Part shown: positions 14,936 through 22,450 of the stretch, piece after piece
How positions within the stretch are numbered: the stretch's first letter is position 1
How the letters are laid out: every line of letters begins with the position of its first letter
Source: Ohtaekwangia sp036503775
GTDB lineage: Bacteria > Bacteroidota > Bacteroidia > Cytophagales > Cyclobacteriaceae
Assembly (NCBI GenBank): GCA_036503775.1
Contig: DASXWH010000011.1
Span: 1-23,738 of the forward strand
Direction: 5' to 3'
DNA: 23,738 bases
Program-made: the position numbers and the translations under genes
The notes under the pieces: generated by a model
Database searches by the model: none
What the model saw: the letters and a program-made list of their open reading frames with translations, nothing else
What the model was told of the DNA's origin: nothing

Positions 14936-15328
14936 TTAGCCGTTGAACAGATCTCGCTGAGGTTCCTCAGGTTTATTTTCCAGTGATTCTTTTATTTCAG
15001 CAGCTTTATCACTTACAGCACCTGCTACAGCTGCAGTCTTGTCTACTACTGCTTCTTTAACTTCAGCGGCTTTGGTTGTGATCGCTTTTGAAATGTCAGC
15101 TGCTTTTTTAACCACTTTTTTCTTCACTGCTTTCGCTTTCCGGGCTACTGTTTTTACAATAGATCCCTTTTTGGCGGCAGCTTTCTTAGCGGCTTTCTTT
15201 ACAGCTTTCTTAGCCTTCTTGGCTACTTTTTTTGCAGCTTTCTTCGCCTTCTTAGCGACTTTCTTCGCTGATTTTTTTGCGGCTTTCTTGGCCGTCTTTT
15301 TGGATGCTTTCTTAGCTTTCTTTGCCAT
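14936..15328 (-). CDS. Histone-H1-like lysine/alanine-rich protein
   Basis: 130 residues. Residues 1-55 are almost pure AKKA-type repeats (MAKKAKKASKKTAKKAAKKS and onward), the composition of eukaryotic H1 tails and of bacterial H1-like proteins such as Hc2 or the AlgP tail, which bind and compact DNA. Residues 56-75 remain basic (KTVARKAKAVKKKVVKK). The tail then changes: residues about 76-118 are amphipathic, Ala-rich and charge-balanced (ITTKAAEVKEAVVDKTAAVA), like apolipoprotein- or LEA-type helices, and end in an acidic segment. The coding DNA is correspondingly repetitive and may vary in repeat number between strains. It has its own terminator and diverges from the MtfA-like gene across a 108-bp spacer, in which I see no convincing promoter box. 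Confidence 0.88.
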   Translation of the reverse strand: MAKKAKKASKKTAKKAAKKSAKKVAKKAKKAAKKVAKKAKKAVKKAAKKAAAKKGSIVKTVARKAKAVKKKVVKKAADISKAITTKAAEVKEAVVDKTAAVAGAVSDKAAEIKESLENKPEEPQRDLFNG

Positions 15329-15436
15329 AGCGGTGAAAATGTTTTTTAGTACCCAAAAGTTAAATAATTATATTTTCACTTGTTACTGATTGAAGGGAAA
15401 TTATCAGAATAATTTAACCACACATCGAAAGATTGT

Positions 15437-16318
15437 ATGATGTTTTTGATCATTGTCGCTGTCATGGCTGTTGGCCTGGGTATGGGCCTCATGCGATACC
15501 GGAAGCAACAGCCTTCCCGTGAAGCAACTTTTCCACCAGCATGGCGCTCCATATTGCTACAGAAAGTATCCTTCTATATCCACCTGGATGAAGCCGGGAA
15601 ACAACGATACGAACAGGATATACTCCGCTTTCTCGACAAGGTACGGATTGAGGGGGTAGGTGTAACCGTGGATCTTACTGATCGCTTGCTGGTGGCAAGC
15701 AGTGCCGTGATACCGGTGTTCGGTTTTCCGGAGTGGGATTATACCTTTCTGGATACCGTGTTGTTATATCCGGGGGCGTTCGATCAGCAGTATCAGGTGG
15801 ACAACAAGTCCGGTGATTATATAACCGGAATGGTAGGGAGTGGCGGCCCGATGGAAGGCAAAATGATCCTCTCAAAACCTTCCCTGCACCTGGGGTTTGA
15901 CAACCAGAGCGACCGGAAAAATGTAGGGATACATGAATTTATTCACCTGCTGGACAAGGAGGATGGCGCTATTGACGGCATTCCTACAGTGCTGAACAAA
16001 CATGCTTTTGCTTTGCCATGGCTCGAACTGATCCGGGAGAAAACCCGGGAGATCATAAAAGGAAAAAATGAAATTGACAGCTACGGAGCTACCAGCCAAA
16101 CGGAGTTTCTGGCGGTGGCCGGTGAATACTTTTTTGAACGGCCGCATCTGCTGCAAAAAAATCACCCGGAATTGTATGATCTGCTGGCGAAGGCTTTCAA
16201 TCAGGATGCTGTGACTGTCATAAAGGCTCAGGTAGCGGTACGAACGAAATTAGGACGCAATTCACCATGCCCCTGTGGAAGCGGAAAAAAGTATAAGGAA
16301 TGCTGTTTGAATCCGTAG
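15437..16318 (+). CDS. mtfA: MtfA-like M90 family zinc metallopeptidase with SEC-C tail
   Basis: 293 residues. An N-terminal hydrophobic helix (MMFLIIVAVMAVGLGMGLM) followed by RYRKQQ anchors it, with the catalytic part probably in the cytoplasm. The MtfA domain covers about 30-265, with the zinc motif HEFIH (166-170) and, downstream, TEFLAVAGEYFFERP, where a glutamate (E223 or E230) should be the third ligand. E. coli MtfA is a peptidase that binds the repressor Mlc; no Mlc homologue is seen here, so the partner is unknown. Residues 274-290 (GRNSPCPCGSGKKYKECC) are a SEC-C zinc motif, as found at the end of SecA and often added to other proteins. E. coli MtfA lacks it. A hairpin terminator follows directly. 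Confidence 0.9.
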   Translation: MMFLIIVAVMAVGLGMGLMRYRKQQPSREATFPPAWRSILLQKVSFYIHLDEAGKQRYEQDILRFLDKVRIEGVGVTVDLTDRLLVASSAVIPVFGFPEWDYTFLDTVLLYPGAFDQQYQVDNKSGDYITGMVGSGGPMEGKMILSKPSLHLGFDNQSDRKNVGIHEFIHLLDKEDGAIDGIPTVLNKHAFALPWLELIREKTREIIKGKNEIDSYGATSQTEFLAVAGEYFFERPHLLQKNHPELYDLLAKAFNQDAVTVIKAQVAVRTKLGRNSPCPCGSGKKYKECCLNP

Positions 16319-16358
16319 ACAGAATTTCACCAGGAGACGCACCCTCGTGAAATTCTGT
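16319..16358. terminator. Hairpin between convergent genes
   Basis: ACAGAATTTCAC (16319-16330) pairs perfectly with GTGAAATTCTGT (16347-16358) across a 16-nt loop, starting right after the mtfA stop and ending 11 nt before the SnoaL-like gene's stop. The T run is short (TTT at 16358-16360), so termination strength is uncertain; it is placed to serve both convergent genes. Confidence 0.7.
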
Positions 16359-16369
16359 TTCAGAATGTG

Positions 16370-16843
16370 TCAGTTAAGGATCTCGTTTTTCTTATTCCGC
16401 AGAACACCCACCAGAACAATCTTCCAGGTATTCTTTTCCTTTTCAAGAATGCGGATCTCCGTTTGTTCACCGCCACGCACTCCGTTGGAAGTGACTACCT
16501 GCTTGAATCGGGCAAAGGCTCCGGTGCCGTATACGCGCACTTCCTGCCATACCCGTTCAACTTTAAATTCGCTTGGCTTTGAGGTGATGAAGTAATCTGT
16601 GAATCCAATTTCAATGGCCCTCCATCCTTCATACTGAACGATGCCTGTCGAGTCTACGAAAGACCAGTAAGCGTGTGGTGCATGAACCCAGCTGTTCATC
16701 CAGGTTTCATAGTCGACAGAGAAAAAGGCATTTGTTTCTTTTTCGATAACAGCTTTGATGGCGTCAACATCACTGACTTTCTGAGCCGTTACCGACAAGG
16801 CCAGGAGCAAGCAATAAGCAAATACTACTATTGATTTTTTCAT
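16370..16843 (-). CDS. Exported SnoaL/NTF2-like (DUF4440-type) protein
   Basis: 157 residues. A Sec signal (MKKSIVVFAYCLLLALSVTA, cleavage near AQ) precedes one NTF2-like cone domain: VDAIKAVIEKETNAFFSVDYETWMNSWVHAPHAYW as the N-terminal helices and pocket, then GWRAIEIGFTDYF, and the beta-sheet FKVERVWQEVRVYGTGAFARF..EQTEIRILEKEKNTWKIVLVGV. This is the pattern of DUF4440/SnoaL-like proteins, which include small-molecule-binding proteins and isomerases; no specific reaction can be assigned. It starts 156 nt after the hydrolase stop. That spacer shows no clear promoter, only a weak TACGTTTC on the minus strand. Confidence 0.82.
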   Translation of the reverse strand: MKKSIVVFAYCLLLALSVTAQKVSDVDAIKAVIEKETNAFFSVDYETWMNSWVHAPHAYWSFVDSTGIVQYEGWRAIEIGFTDYFITSKPSEFKVERVWQEVRVYGTGAFARFKQVVTSNGVRGGEQTEIRILEKEKNTWKIVLVGVLRNKKNEILN

Positions 16844-16999
16844 GGCATGTGGGTTTTGGGTGAGCGTTTACGAGTAAGGGAATTTACCCATATTAAACGA
16901 AATTCATTCGATTGCAGGAGTGTTTTTATGCACTTTAAATCGGCTCTGCCGAAACGTACTTTTTCAGATTTTGACGGATCAGATTTTCAGCCGGGAGGC

Positions 17000-17890
17000 T
17001 TAGAAATCCTTCAGAAAGGTGAGCAGCAGGTGATTGAATTCATCCGGGCGTTCCAGGTTGATCATGTGCGCTACGCCTGAAAACTCCATGTGATAGGAGG
17101 TGGGAATACTATCCCTGAAAATGGCGGCAGTCTTCTTAATTCCTTCCAGGTCTTCGGTACCCGTCAATATCAGCACCGGACAAGTGATCTGGTCAAGGTC
17201 GTGAAGGGCGGGCCGTTCACGCAGGTTGGTCCAGGTTTCCATACCGTGCTCCTGTATTTTTTCCAGTACGGTTTTCCGCATGTAGCCAATAGTCTCCGGA
17301 CTCACTGCTTCTGCTGTACGGTGCGGACCGATCAGCCAGGTCTGAATAAAGAGTTCAGTTGCCGTGTCGTATCGCTGTTGAGAGAAAGCGGAATCCATAC
17401 GCGTTCTCAGGTCCAGGGTGAGACTGTCCTCATGTTCACGGGTGAAATAATTATTGACAGCAGCAGACACCAGCACAAGCTTGTTTACCTTATCTGGATA
17501 TTCCACAGCAAAATCAGATGCATGTATGCCGCCCCAGGATAATCCGACCAGACTGGCCTTTTCAAGCCGTAAGTGATTCAGCAACGCCAGGATGTTTTCA
17601 TCGTTACGCACCGTGTCCTTTCCATCCTTTGTTTTACCATGACCAACATCATCGATACAAATAACGCGATACCCCTGGTTGGCAAAGAACTCCACCTGGT
17701 GTGACCACATCGTAGAATTCATGAGCCCTGCATGTAAAAAGATCAGCGGTTCGCCTTCACCCACCTCTTCATAATACAGTTGATGATCTTTTACCGTAAG
17801 GTAGTCATGACGGATATCCTCCTGCGTGAACCGCTCGGTGTTGCAGGAGAATATTATGAAAATGGAAAACGTCAGAATTGAAATTCGCAT
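17000..17890 (-). CDS. Alpha/beta-hydrolase lipoprotein
   Basis: 296 residues. The N-terminus MRISILTFSIFIIFSC ends in a lipobox-like FSC (Cys16), so it is probably anchored to a membrane outside the cytoplasm. The hydrolase fold follows: the HAG oxyanion-hole segment at 53-55, VICIDDVGHGKT (77-87), nucleophile elbow GLSWGG with S118, acid TGTED with D247, and GVAHMINLERP with H275, giving a complete Ser-Asp-His triad and a helical cap between about 145 and 225. It most resembles the ester/lactone hydrolases of the AB_hydrolase_1 group; substrate unknown. Its start codon lies at the edge of a 10-bp inverted repeat in the 43-nt gap after the ABC exporter gene. Confidence 0.88.
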   Translation of the reverse strand: MRISILTFSIFIIFSCNTERFTQEDIRHDYLTVKDHQLYYEEVGEGEPLIFLHAGLMNSTMWSHQVEFFANQGYRVICIDDVGHGKTKDGKDTVRNDENILALLNHLRLEKASLVGLSWGGIHASDFAVEYPDKVNKLVLVSAAVNNYFTREHEDSLTLDLRTRMDSAFSQQRYDTATELFIQTWLIGPHRTAEAVSPETIGYMRKTVLEKIQEHGMETWTNLRERPALHDLDQITCPVLILTGTEDLEGIKKTAAIFRDSIPTSYHMEFSGVAHMINLERPDEFNHLLLTFLKDF

Positions 17891-17919
17891 ATTCGTTACC
17901 CAGGGAGATTAACGAATAT
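17889..17919 (-). promoter_or_regulatory. Inverted repeat overlapping the hydrolase start codon
   Basis: ATATTCGTTA (17889-17898) and TAACGAATAT (17910-17919) form a perfect 10-bp inverted repeat with an 11-nt loop. In the minus-strand mRNA the 3' arm includes the A and U of the hydrolase AUG, so a folded leader would partly hide the start codon; as DNA it could be an operator. There is no T run, so an intrinsic terminator is unlikely. Confidence 0.5.
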
Positions 17920-17933
17920 ACTGAATAGCCGGA

Positions 17934-19658
17934 TCAGATTCTGGCCTGGTAGGTATACAATTCGAAGTACCTTCCTTTCTTTTCAATCAGTTCGTCATGC
18001 CGTCCGCGCTCAACGATCTGACCTTGTTCAATGACCAGGATCTGGTCAGCCTGGCGGATGGTGCTGAGCCGGTGTGCAATCACGAATGTGGTTCGTCCTT
18101 TCATCAGGCTGCGGAGACTTTCCTGGATAAACGTTTCGCTTTCGGTATCCAGGTTGGAGGTAGCTTCATCCAGTATGAGTATCCGCGGATTCGCCAGAAT
18201 AGCACGGGCAATGGCAATACGCTGACGCTGGCCTCCGGAAAGTTTCACTCCGCGTTCACCGATCACGGTGTCTAAACCTTTCTCAAACCGGTCAGTGAAC
18301 TCATGCACATGAGCGGCTTTAACAGCCATCAGCAAATGGTCTTCGGAAGAGTTTGGTCGTGGGTATAAAATATTCTCCCGGATGGTTCCTTCAAAAAGGA
18401 AATCATCCTGCAGCACAACGCCCAGTTGACTCCGGTAACTGTCCAGTGAAACGGTGGCGAGATCAACATTGTCCACGGTAATTGTGCCCTGAGTTGGATT
18501 CAGGTAAGAAGCAGCCAACCCGGCAATGGTCGTTTTTCCGGAACCGGAAGTTCCTACCAGCGCAGTGACGGTACCGGATGGCGCTGTGAAGCTGATGTCT
18601 TTCAACACCGGTTTTCCTTCTTCATATTCAAACGACACCGTATCATAACGAATGTCACCTTTTATCTGGCCGATCTTTGTGGTCCGGACCGTGCCATCGT
18701 CTTCCGGCTGGATGTTCAGTAATTCTTCCGTACGGTCAAGTCCTGCAAATGCTTCCGTAAGCTGACTGCCGATGTTACTCATTTGTACGATCGGGGCGAT
18801 CATGAAAACCATGAACATGGTGAACTGCAGAAAGTCACCGGCACTCAGATCAAAGTAGCCGCTCAGTCCCATGATTCCCACGCTGGCTAACCCTACCAGG
18901 AATGTACCCGAGCTGGTAACAAAACTGGTTGAGGTGAGGCTCTTCTTTACATTCTGAAAGAGTCTTTCAACACCATCTTCAAAAATCCGAATCTCCTGTG
19001 CTTCCGCATTGAACCCCTTGATCACGCGAACACCATTCAGTGTTTCGGTAAGCCTTCCGGTAACATCGGCATTTATCTTTCCCCGCTCTCTGAATATGGG
19101 ACGGATATAAGCAAAGGCCTTTAAGGTGATGATACCGAATATCGACATAGGCAGAAGAATGAATAAGGTCATCAGCGGATTAATGGCGATCAGGAATCCA
19201 ATAGAAATGAGAGAGGTAAGAACGCCACCCACAAGCTGAACAAGTCCGGTGCCGACCAGGTTTCGAACACCTTCAACGTCAGTCATGACACGTGATACCA
19301 ATGCTCCCGACTTTTGATTATCAAAGAACCGGGTAGGCAACCTCAGCAGATGCTTTTGCACCCGCGCCCGTAATACCGATATCAGGTGCTGCGCTTCCAC
19401 GCTCAGAAGTTTGGTCAGCAAAAAAGAAGTCACGGCCTGAATAAGAATGGCTATCGTCACAAAGATCAGCAGTTGGGGAAGGTCTTTCAGATCGCCCTTT
19501 ACCAGAATGTCGTCAATAAAAGGTTTGGTAGCCCAGGGAGGAACCAATCCCGCAGCACGGCTTATCACAATGAGGATCAGTCCGATAAAGATGAGTTTTC
19601 TGCGGGGCCAGATGATGGTTTTAAAAACATGACCCAGGGTAACTTTCGATTTTGACAT
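17934..19658 (-). CDS. ABC exporter, fused permease and ATPase (MsbA/lipid-A-exporter-like half transporter)
   Basis: 574 residues, usual length for a homodimeric half transporter. Residues about 15-305 form the six-helix ABC_membrane domain. The ATPase (about 335-574) is complete: Walker A GTSGSGKT (369-376), Q-loop Gln417, signature LSGGQ (473-477), Walker B ILILD with Glu498, and switch His529. It pumps a hydrophobic substrate, perhaps lipid or drug, across the inner membrane; sequence alone does not tell which. The following hydrolase gene begins 43 nt after the stop. Upstream, an 86-nt spacer is shared with the divergent membrane-protein gene; I find no good promoter box there. Confidence 0.93.
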   Translation of the reverse strand: MSKSKVTLGHVFKTIIWPRRKLIFIGLILIVISRAAGLVPPWATKPFIDDILVKGDLKDLPQLLIFVTIAILIQAVTSFLLTKLLSVEAQHLISVLRARVQKHLLRLPTRFFDNQKSGALVSRVMTDVEGVRNLVGTGLVQLVGGVLTSLISIGFLIAINPLMTLFILLPMSIFGIITLKAFAYIRPIFRERGKINADVTGRLTETLNGVRVIKGFNAEAQEIRIFEDGVERLFQNVKKSLTSTSFVTSSGTFLVGLASVGIMGLSGYFDLSAGDFLQFTMFMVFMIAPIVQMSNIGSQLTEAFAGLDRTEELLNIQPEDDGTVRTTKIGQIKGDIRYDTVSFEYEEGKPVLKDISFTAPSGTVTALVGTSGSGKTTIAGLAASYLNPTQGTITVDNVDLATVSLDSYRSQLGVVLQDDFLFEGTIRENILYPRPNSSEDHLLMAVKAAHVHEFTDRFEKGLDTVIGERGVKLSGGQRQRIAIARAILANPRILILDEATSNLDTESETFIQESLRSLMKGRTTFVIAHRLSTIRQADQILVIEQGQIVERGRHDELIEKKGRYFELYTYQARI

Positions 19659-19744
19659 GGTGGAAGGTTCTGTAGTTAAGTTCGCACGCTATAACAGTGA
19701 CGAGAAGGTAAAAAGTTTATTTTAGTGGGTTGGTAAATTCTGAA

Positions 19745-20290
19745 ATGAATCTGAAGCTCGCTATAAAACTTGCCATAGTACTGTTTTCCATCGGAACGGC
19801 CATCTTCATTCTGTTCTGTTTTACCGGATCAACAAAAGTAGCAGCAGGTGGATACGCCTTTCTGGTCACCTCTATCGTGATCAGCTGGGCTTTCATTGCC
19901 CTTGTCCTGATCAATTTTTTACGCAGGAAAATAGCCATGGCCGAGGCACTGAAAATTCTGGGAGTTATCCTCGCCAATATTCCCATAGCTATTCTTTATA
20001 CGTATCTTGTCACGCTGCTTTTTGGCTATGCACGCATTACGTTCAGCAATACTACCAGCCACGATCTGAGGTCCATACAAATTCATGGATGCGAAGAAAA
20101 GGAAATAGCCGAACTGAAGCAGGGCGATTCCAAAACCGTATGGATCAGGATCCCCGGTGATTGCAGTATAGATATAGAATATGAATCCGGTGGTGAAAAA
20201 AAATCTGAGTCGGTTGCCGGATACCTGACACACCATGGCGGTGTAAAAGCAGTTTATGAAATCGGCAGTAACCGTGATATTTTTCAATAG
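19745..20290 (+). CDS. Membrane protein: three N-terminal helices plus an extracytoplasmic beta-rich domain
   Basis: 181 residues from ATG 19745 (an in-frame TTG at 19730 adds five residues and is less likely). Helices lie at about residues 4-27, 33-58 and 68-94; the polar part 95-181 is beta-rich (ARITFSNTTSHDL, IAELKQGDSKTVWIRIPGDC) and holds C116 and C140, which could pair as a disulfide if the domain is outside. I recognise no family. It stands between the divergent ABC exporter and the OmpA-family gene, 48 nt upstream of the latter, and may share its transcript. Confidence 0.72.
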   Translation: MNLKLAIKLAIVLFSIGTAIFILFCFTGSTKVAAGGYAFLVTSIVISWAFIALVLINFLRRKIAMAEALKILGVILANIPIAILYTYLVTLLFGYARITFSNTTSHDLRSIQIHGCEEKEIAELKQGDSKTVWIRIPGDCSIDIEYESGGEKKSESVAGYLTHHGGVKAVYEIGSNRDIFQ

Positions 20291-20301
20291 CCTGAACATT
20301 A

Positions 20302-20336
20302 GACGTTAAATCTTAAACCTGTAACCTTAAACTTTA
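20302..20336 (+). repeat. Tandem heptamer array (AACCTTA type) just before a start codon
   Basis: Five units: GACGTTA 20302, AATCTTA 20309, AACCTGT 20316, AACCTTA 20323, AACTTTA 20330-20336, then TA and the ATG of the OmpA-family gene at 20339. The unit sequence is unrelated to the ATTGNNN arrays, but the period and placement are the same. It occupies most of the 48-nt gap between the two genes. Confidence 0.8.
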
Positions 20337-20338
20337 TA

Positions 20339-22438
20339 ATGTTTCGTCAAGCCCTCTCTCTTAGTATCATTTTGTTCATGTCCGCGAATACCCTGGCGCA
20401 ATCGGATATCATAACAGACGAAAATTTTAACAACAACGCGGGCATCTGGTTCCTGGAAAAAGATGAGAAGAAAGAATTCTCTATTTCGGGTGGGCATCTG
20501 CGCATGAATAATTTTCACGGTGATGGTGCTTACACCAGCAAGGAATTTCAGGTTGACCCGCGCAAGGACTTCTTTTTTGAGTCGCGTATCATCAAAGTAT
20601 CTGGCCCGGACCTGATGTATGGAATCTACTTTGCCGATACACGCCTGAGCAAAAACAACAAATGGTTCTATTATTTACTGTCGGCCGATAACAAGTTAAT
20701 CTTCTGCGAGAACAGTAATGAGAAGCTGGAGTATACCTACTATCAAACCGATTCACCGGTGGTGACGGTAAACCCTGCCGGAAATGTATTTGGGATCGAA
20801 AAAAAAGGAGCTGTTGTCAATTTCTATTTTAATCATGAAAAGATCTTTACGCTCAGCAGTACAGCGTTCTGGGGTTCCTTCATGGGATTTGCCGTGTATT
20901 CAAAGGGCATCATCGATGTGGACTATGTGAAAATAAGACAGAAGTTCAGGATCAATCTGTCGACATCTACCCTGACACATGAAAAAGAGAATCTGGGCAC
21001 AGCCATTAATTCGGCTCATGAAGAAGTCATGCCGGTGATCAGTGCGGATGGCAATACGTTGTATATCTCGGTTGAAGGTGATCCGCGTAATACACAAAGT
21101 GCGGAAAAATCAGATATCTGGTATTCCACCCGAAAAGCGGATGGAAGCTGGAACCCGAGAAAGAACATTGGTTTCCCGCTGAGCACAGTGGAACATGACT
21201 TCATCATCAATGCGCCACCGGACAACAATACCTTGTTTATCAATGGTGAGTATAAGCTGGAGGATGGCGTCTGGAATAAGTATGAAGGGATGTCGGTTTC
21301 CAATCGTACCAAACATGGATGGGCAACACCAGAAAAGTTGGAGGTACAGGGTTATTACAACTATGCCAAAGAAATTTCTTTCGCCTTTTCTCCGGACCGT
21401 AAAGTGCTGGTCTCTTCTATTGAGCGCGACATCAGTTTTGGAAGCAACGACTTATATGTTTCCTTTCTGCAGGATGATGGCTCATGGTCTGAACCCGATA
21501 ACATGGGATCGGTTATTAACAGTTATGGTGAAGAGATCACACCTTTTATCGCAGCGGATGGAAAGACGATGTATTTCTCCACCAACGGCAAGCCTGGATA
21601 TGGCGGCCACGATATCTTCTATTCCAAGCGATTGGATCACTCCTGGAAGAACTGGTCGGAGCCGGTGAACCTCGGCCACGGGGTTAACACCGCCAACTGG
21701 GATGCTTACTACACCGTACCGGCTGCTGGTGATTTTGCCTACATCGTATCAAATGATAAAAGTCATGGCAAGTCGGATATCTACCGCATCCGGTTGGTGG
21801 ATGAAGTAAAGCCCGAGCCGGTGGTGATGGTATCCGGAAAGGTATTTAACAAAGCAACCAACGCTCCGCTGGAGGCCACCATCACGTATCATGATTTAAG
21901 TAATGGAAAGGAGATGGGGATAGCGCGTTCCAACCCGGCTGACGGAAGTTATACCATTGTTTTGCCGTATAGCAAAGTATATGGATTCCTGGCCGAACAC
22001 GAAGGATTCCTTTCGGAAAGCAACAACCTTGACCTCAGCACGATCAGCACTTACCAGGAAGTACACCAGGACCTTTACCTGATGCCTTTCGAGATTGGTA
22101 AGACCGTAGCGATGAATAACATCTTCTTCGTGCGCAGTAAACCGGATCTGCTTCCGGAGAGCTATCCGGAAATTGAACGTCTGCTGAAAGTATTAAAAGA
22201 TAATCCGGCTATAAAAATTGAACTGGCCGGTCATACCGATAATGTGGGTAATCCGGAATTGAACCGGCAGCTTTCTGAACAGCGGGTGATCACGATTAAG
22301 AATTACCTGGTAAGCAAAGGTGTGGCATCATCGCGGATTGCCGGTAAAGGATATGGAGGTACAAAACCGATCGCAGATAATAATAATGAAGCCACCCGGA
22401 AGCTGAACAGGCGGGTGGAGTTTACGATTGTGAAGTGA
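20339..22438 (+). CDS. OmpA-family envelope protein with PD40 propeller and N-terminal jelly-roll domain
   Basis: 699 residues. After a Sec signal (residues 1-21) come: a beta-sandwich resembling LamG/glycan-binding domains (about 24-200, FNNNAGIWFLEKDEKKEFSI and onward); four WD40-like PD40 blades (about 220-480, with repeats such as PVISADGNTLYIS, PFIAADGKTMYFSTNG and SDIWYS/HDIFYS/SDIYRI); a carboxypeptidase-regulatory/CnaB-like domain (about 495-580, VSGKVFNKATNAPLEATITY); and a C-terminal OmpA domain (about 590-699) with the peptidoglycan-binding signature GHTDNVGNPELNRQLSEQR and NRRVEF. It should sit in the periplasm bound to peptidoglycan, linking an outer-membrane or secretion component to the wall. 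The propeller-regulatory-OmpA order matches PorE of the type IX secretion system, except that PorE has TPRs at the N-terminus. Confidence 0.9.
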   Translation: MFRQALSLSIILFMSANTLAQSDIITDENFNNNAGIWFLEKDEKKEFSISGGHLRMNNFHGDGAYTSKEFQVDPRKDFFFESRIIKVSGPDLMYGIYFADTRLSKNNKWFYYLLSADNKLIFCENSNEKLEYTYYQTDSPVVTVNPAGNVFGIEKKGAVVNFYFNHEKIFTLSSTAFWGSFMGFAVYSKGIIDVDYVKIRQKFRINLSTSTLTHEKENLGTAINSAHEEVMPVISADGNTLYISVEGDPRNTQSAEKSDIWYSTRKADGSWNPRKNIGFPLSTVEHDFIINAPPDNNTLFINGEYKLEDGVWNKYEGMSVSNRTKHGWATPEKLEVQGYYNYAKEISFAFSPDRKVLVSSIERDISFGSNDLYVSFLQDDGSWSEPDNMGSVINSYGEEITPFIAADGKTMYFSTNGKPGYGGHDIFYSKRLDHSWKNWSEPVNLGHGVNTANWDAYYTVPAAGDFAYIVSNDKSHGKSDIYRIRLVDEVKPEPVVMVSGKVFNKATNAPLEATITYHDLSNGKEMGIARSNPADGSYTIVLPYSKVYGFLAEHEGFLSESNNLDLSTISTYQEVHQDLYLMPFEIGKTVAMNNIFFVRSKPDLLPESYPEIERLLKVLKDNPAIKIELAGHTDNVGNPELNRQLSEQRVITIKNYLVSKGVASSRIAGKGYGGTKPIADNNNEATRKLNRRVEFTIVK

Positions 22439-22450
22439 TATCATATAAGG

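Noticed and set aside
15039..15389. Hydrophobic plus-strand frame (Ala/Phe/Leu-rich) opposite the H1-like gene
   Set aside because: It is the antisense reading of the AAGAAAGC-type Lys/Ala codons; the composition is fully explained by the real minus-strand gene.
15329..15436. Divergent promoters between the H1-like and mtfA genes
   Set aside because: TAACTTTTG on the minus strand has one base too many for TAnnTTTG, and no paired -33 element is visible on either strand.
16880..16905. GAATTT/AAATTC inverted repeat upstream of the SnoaL-like gene
   Set aside because: Six-base AT-rich arms with a long loop are expected by chance in AT-rich spacer.
17090..17542. 150-residue plus-strand frame inside the alpha/beta hydrolase gene
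   Set aside because: The minus strand encodes a complete hydrolase with triad; this frame has no recognisable motif and no start context.
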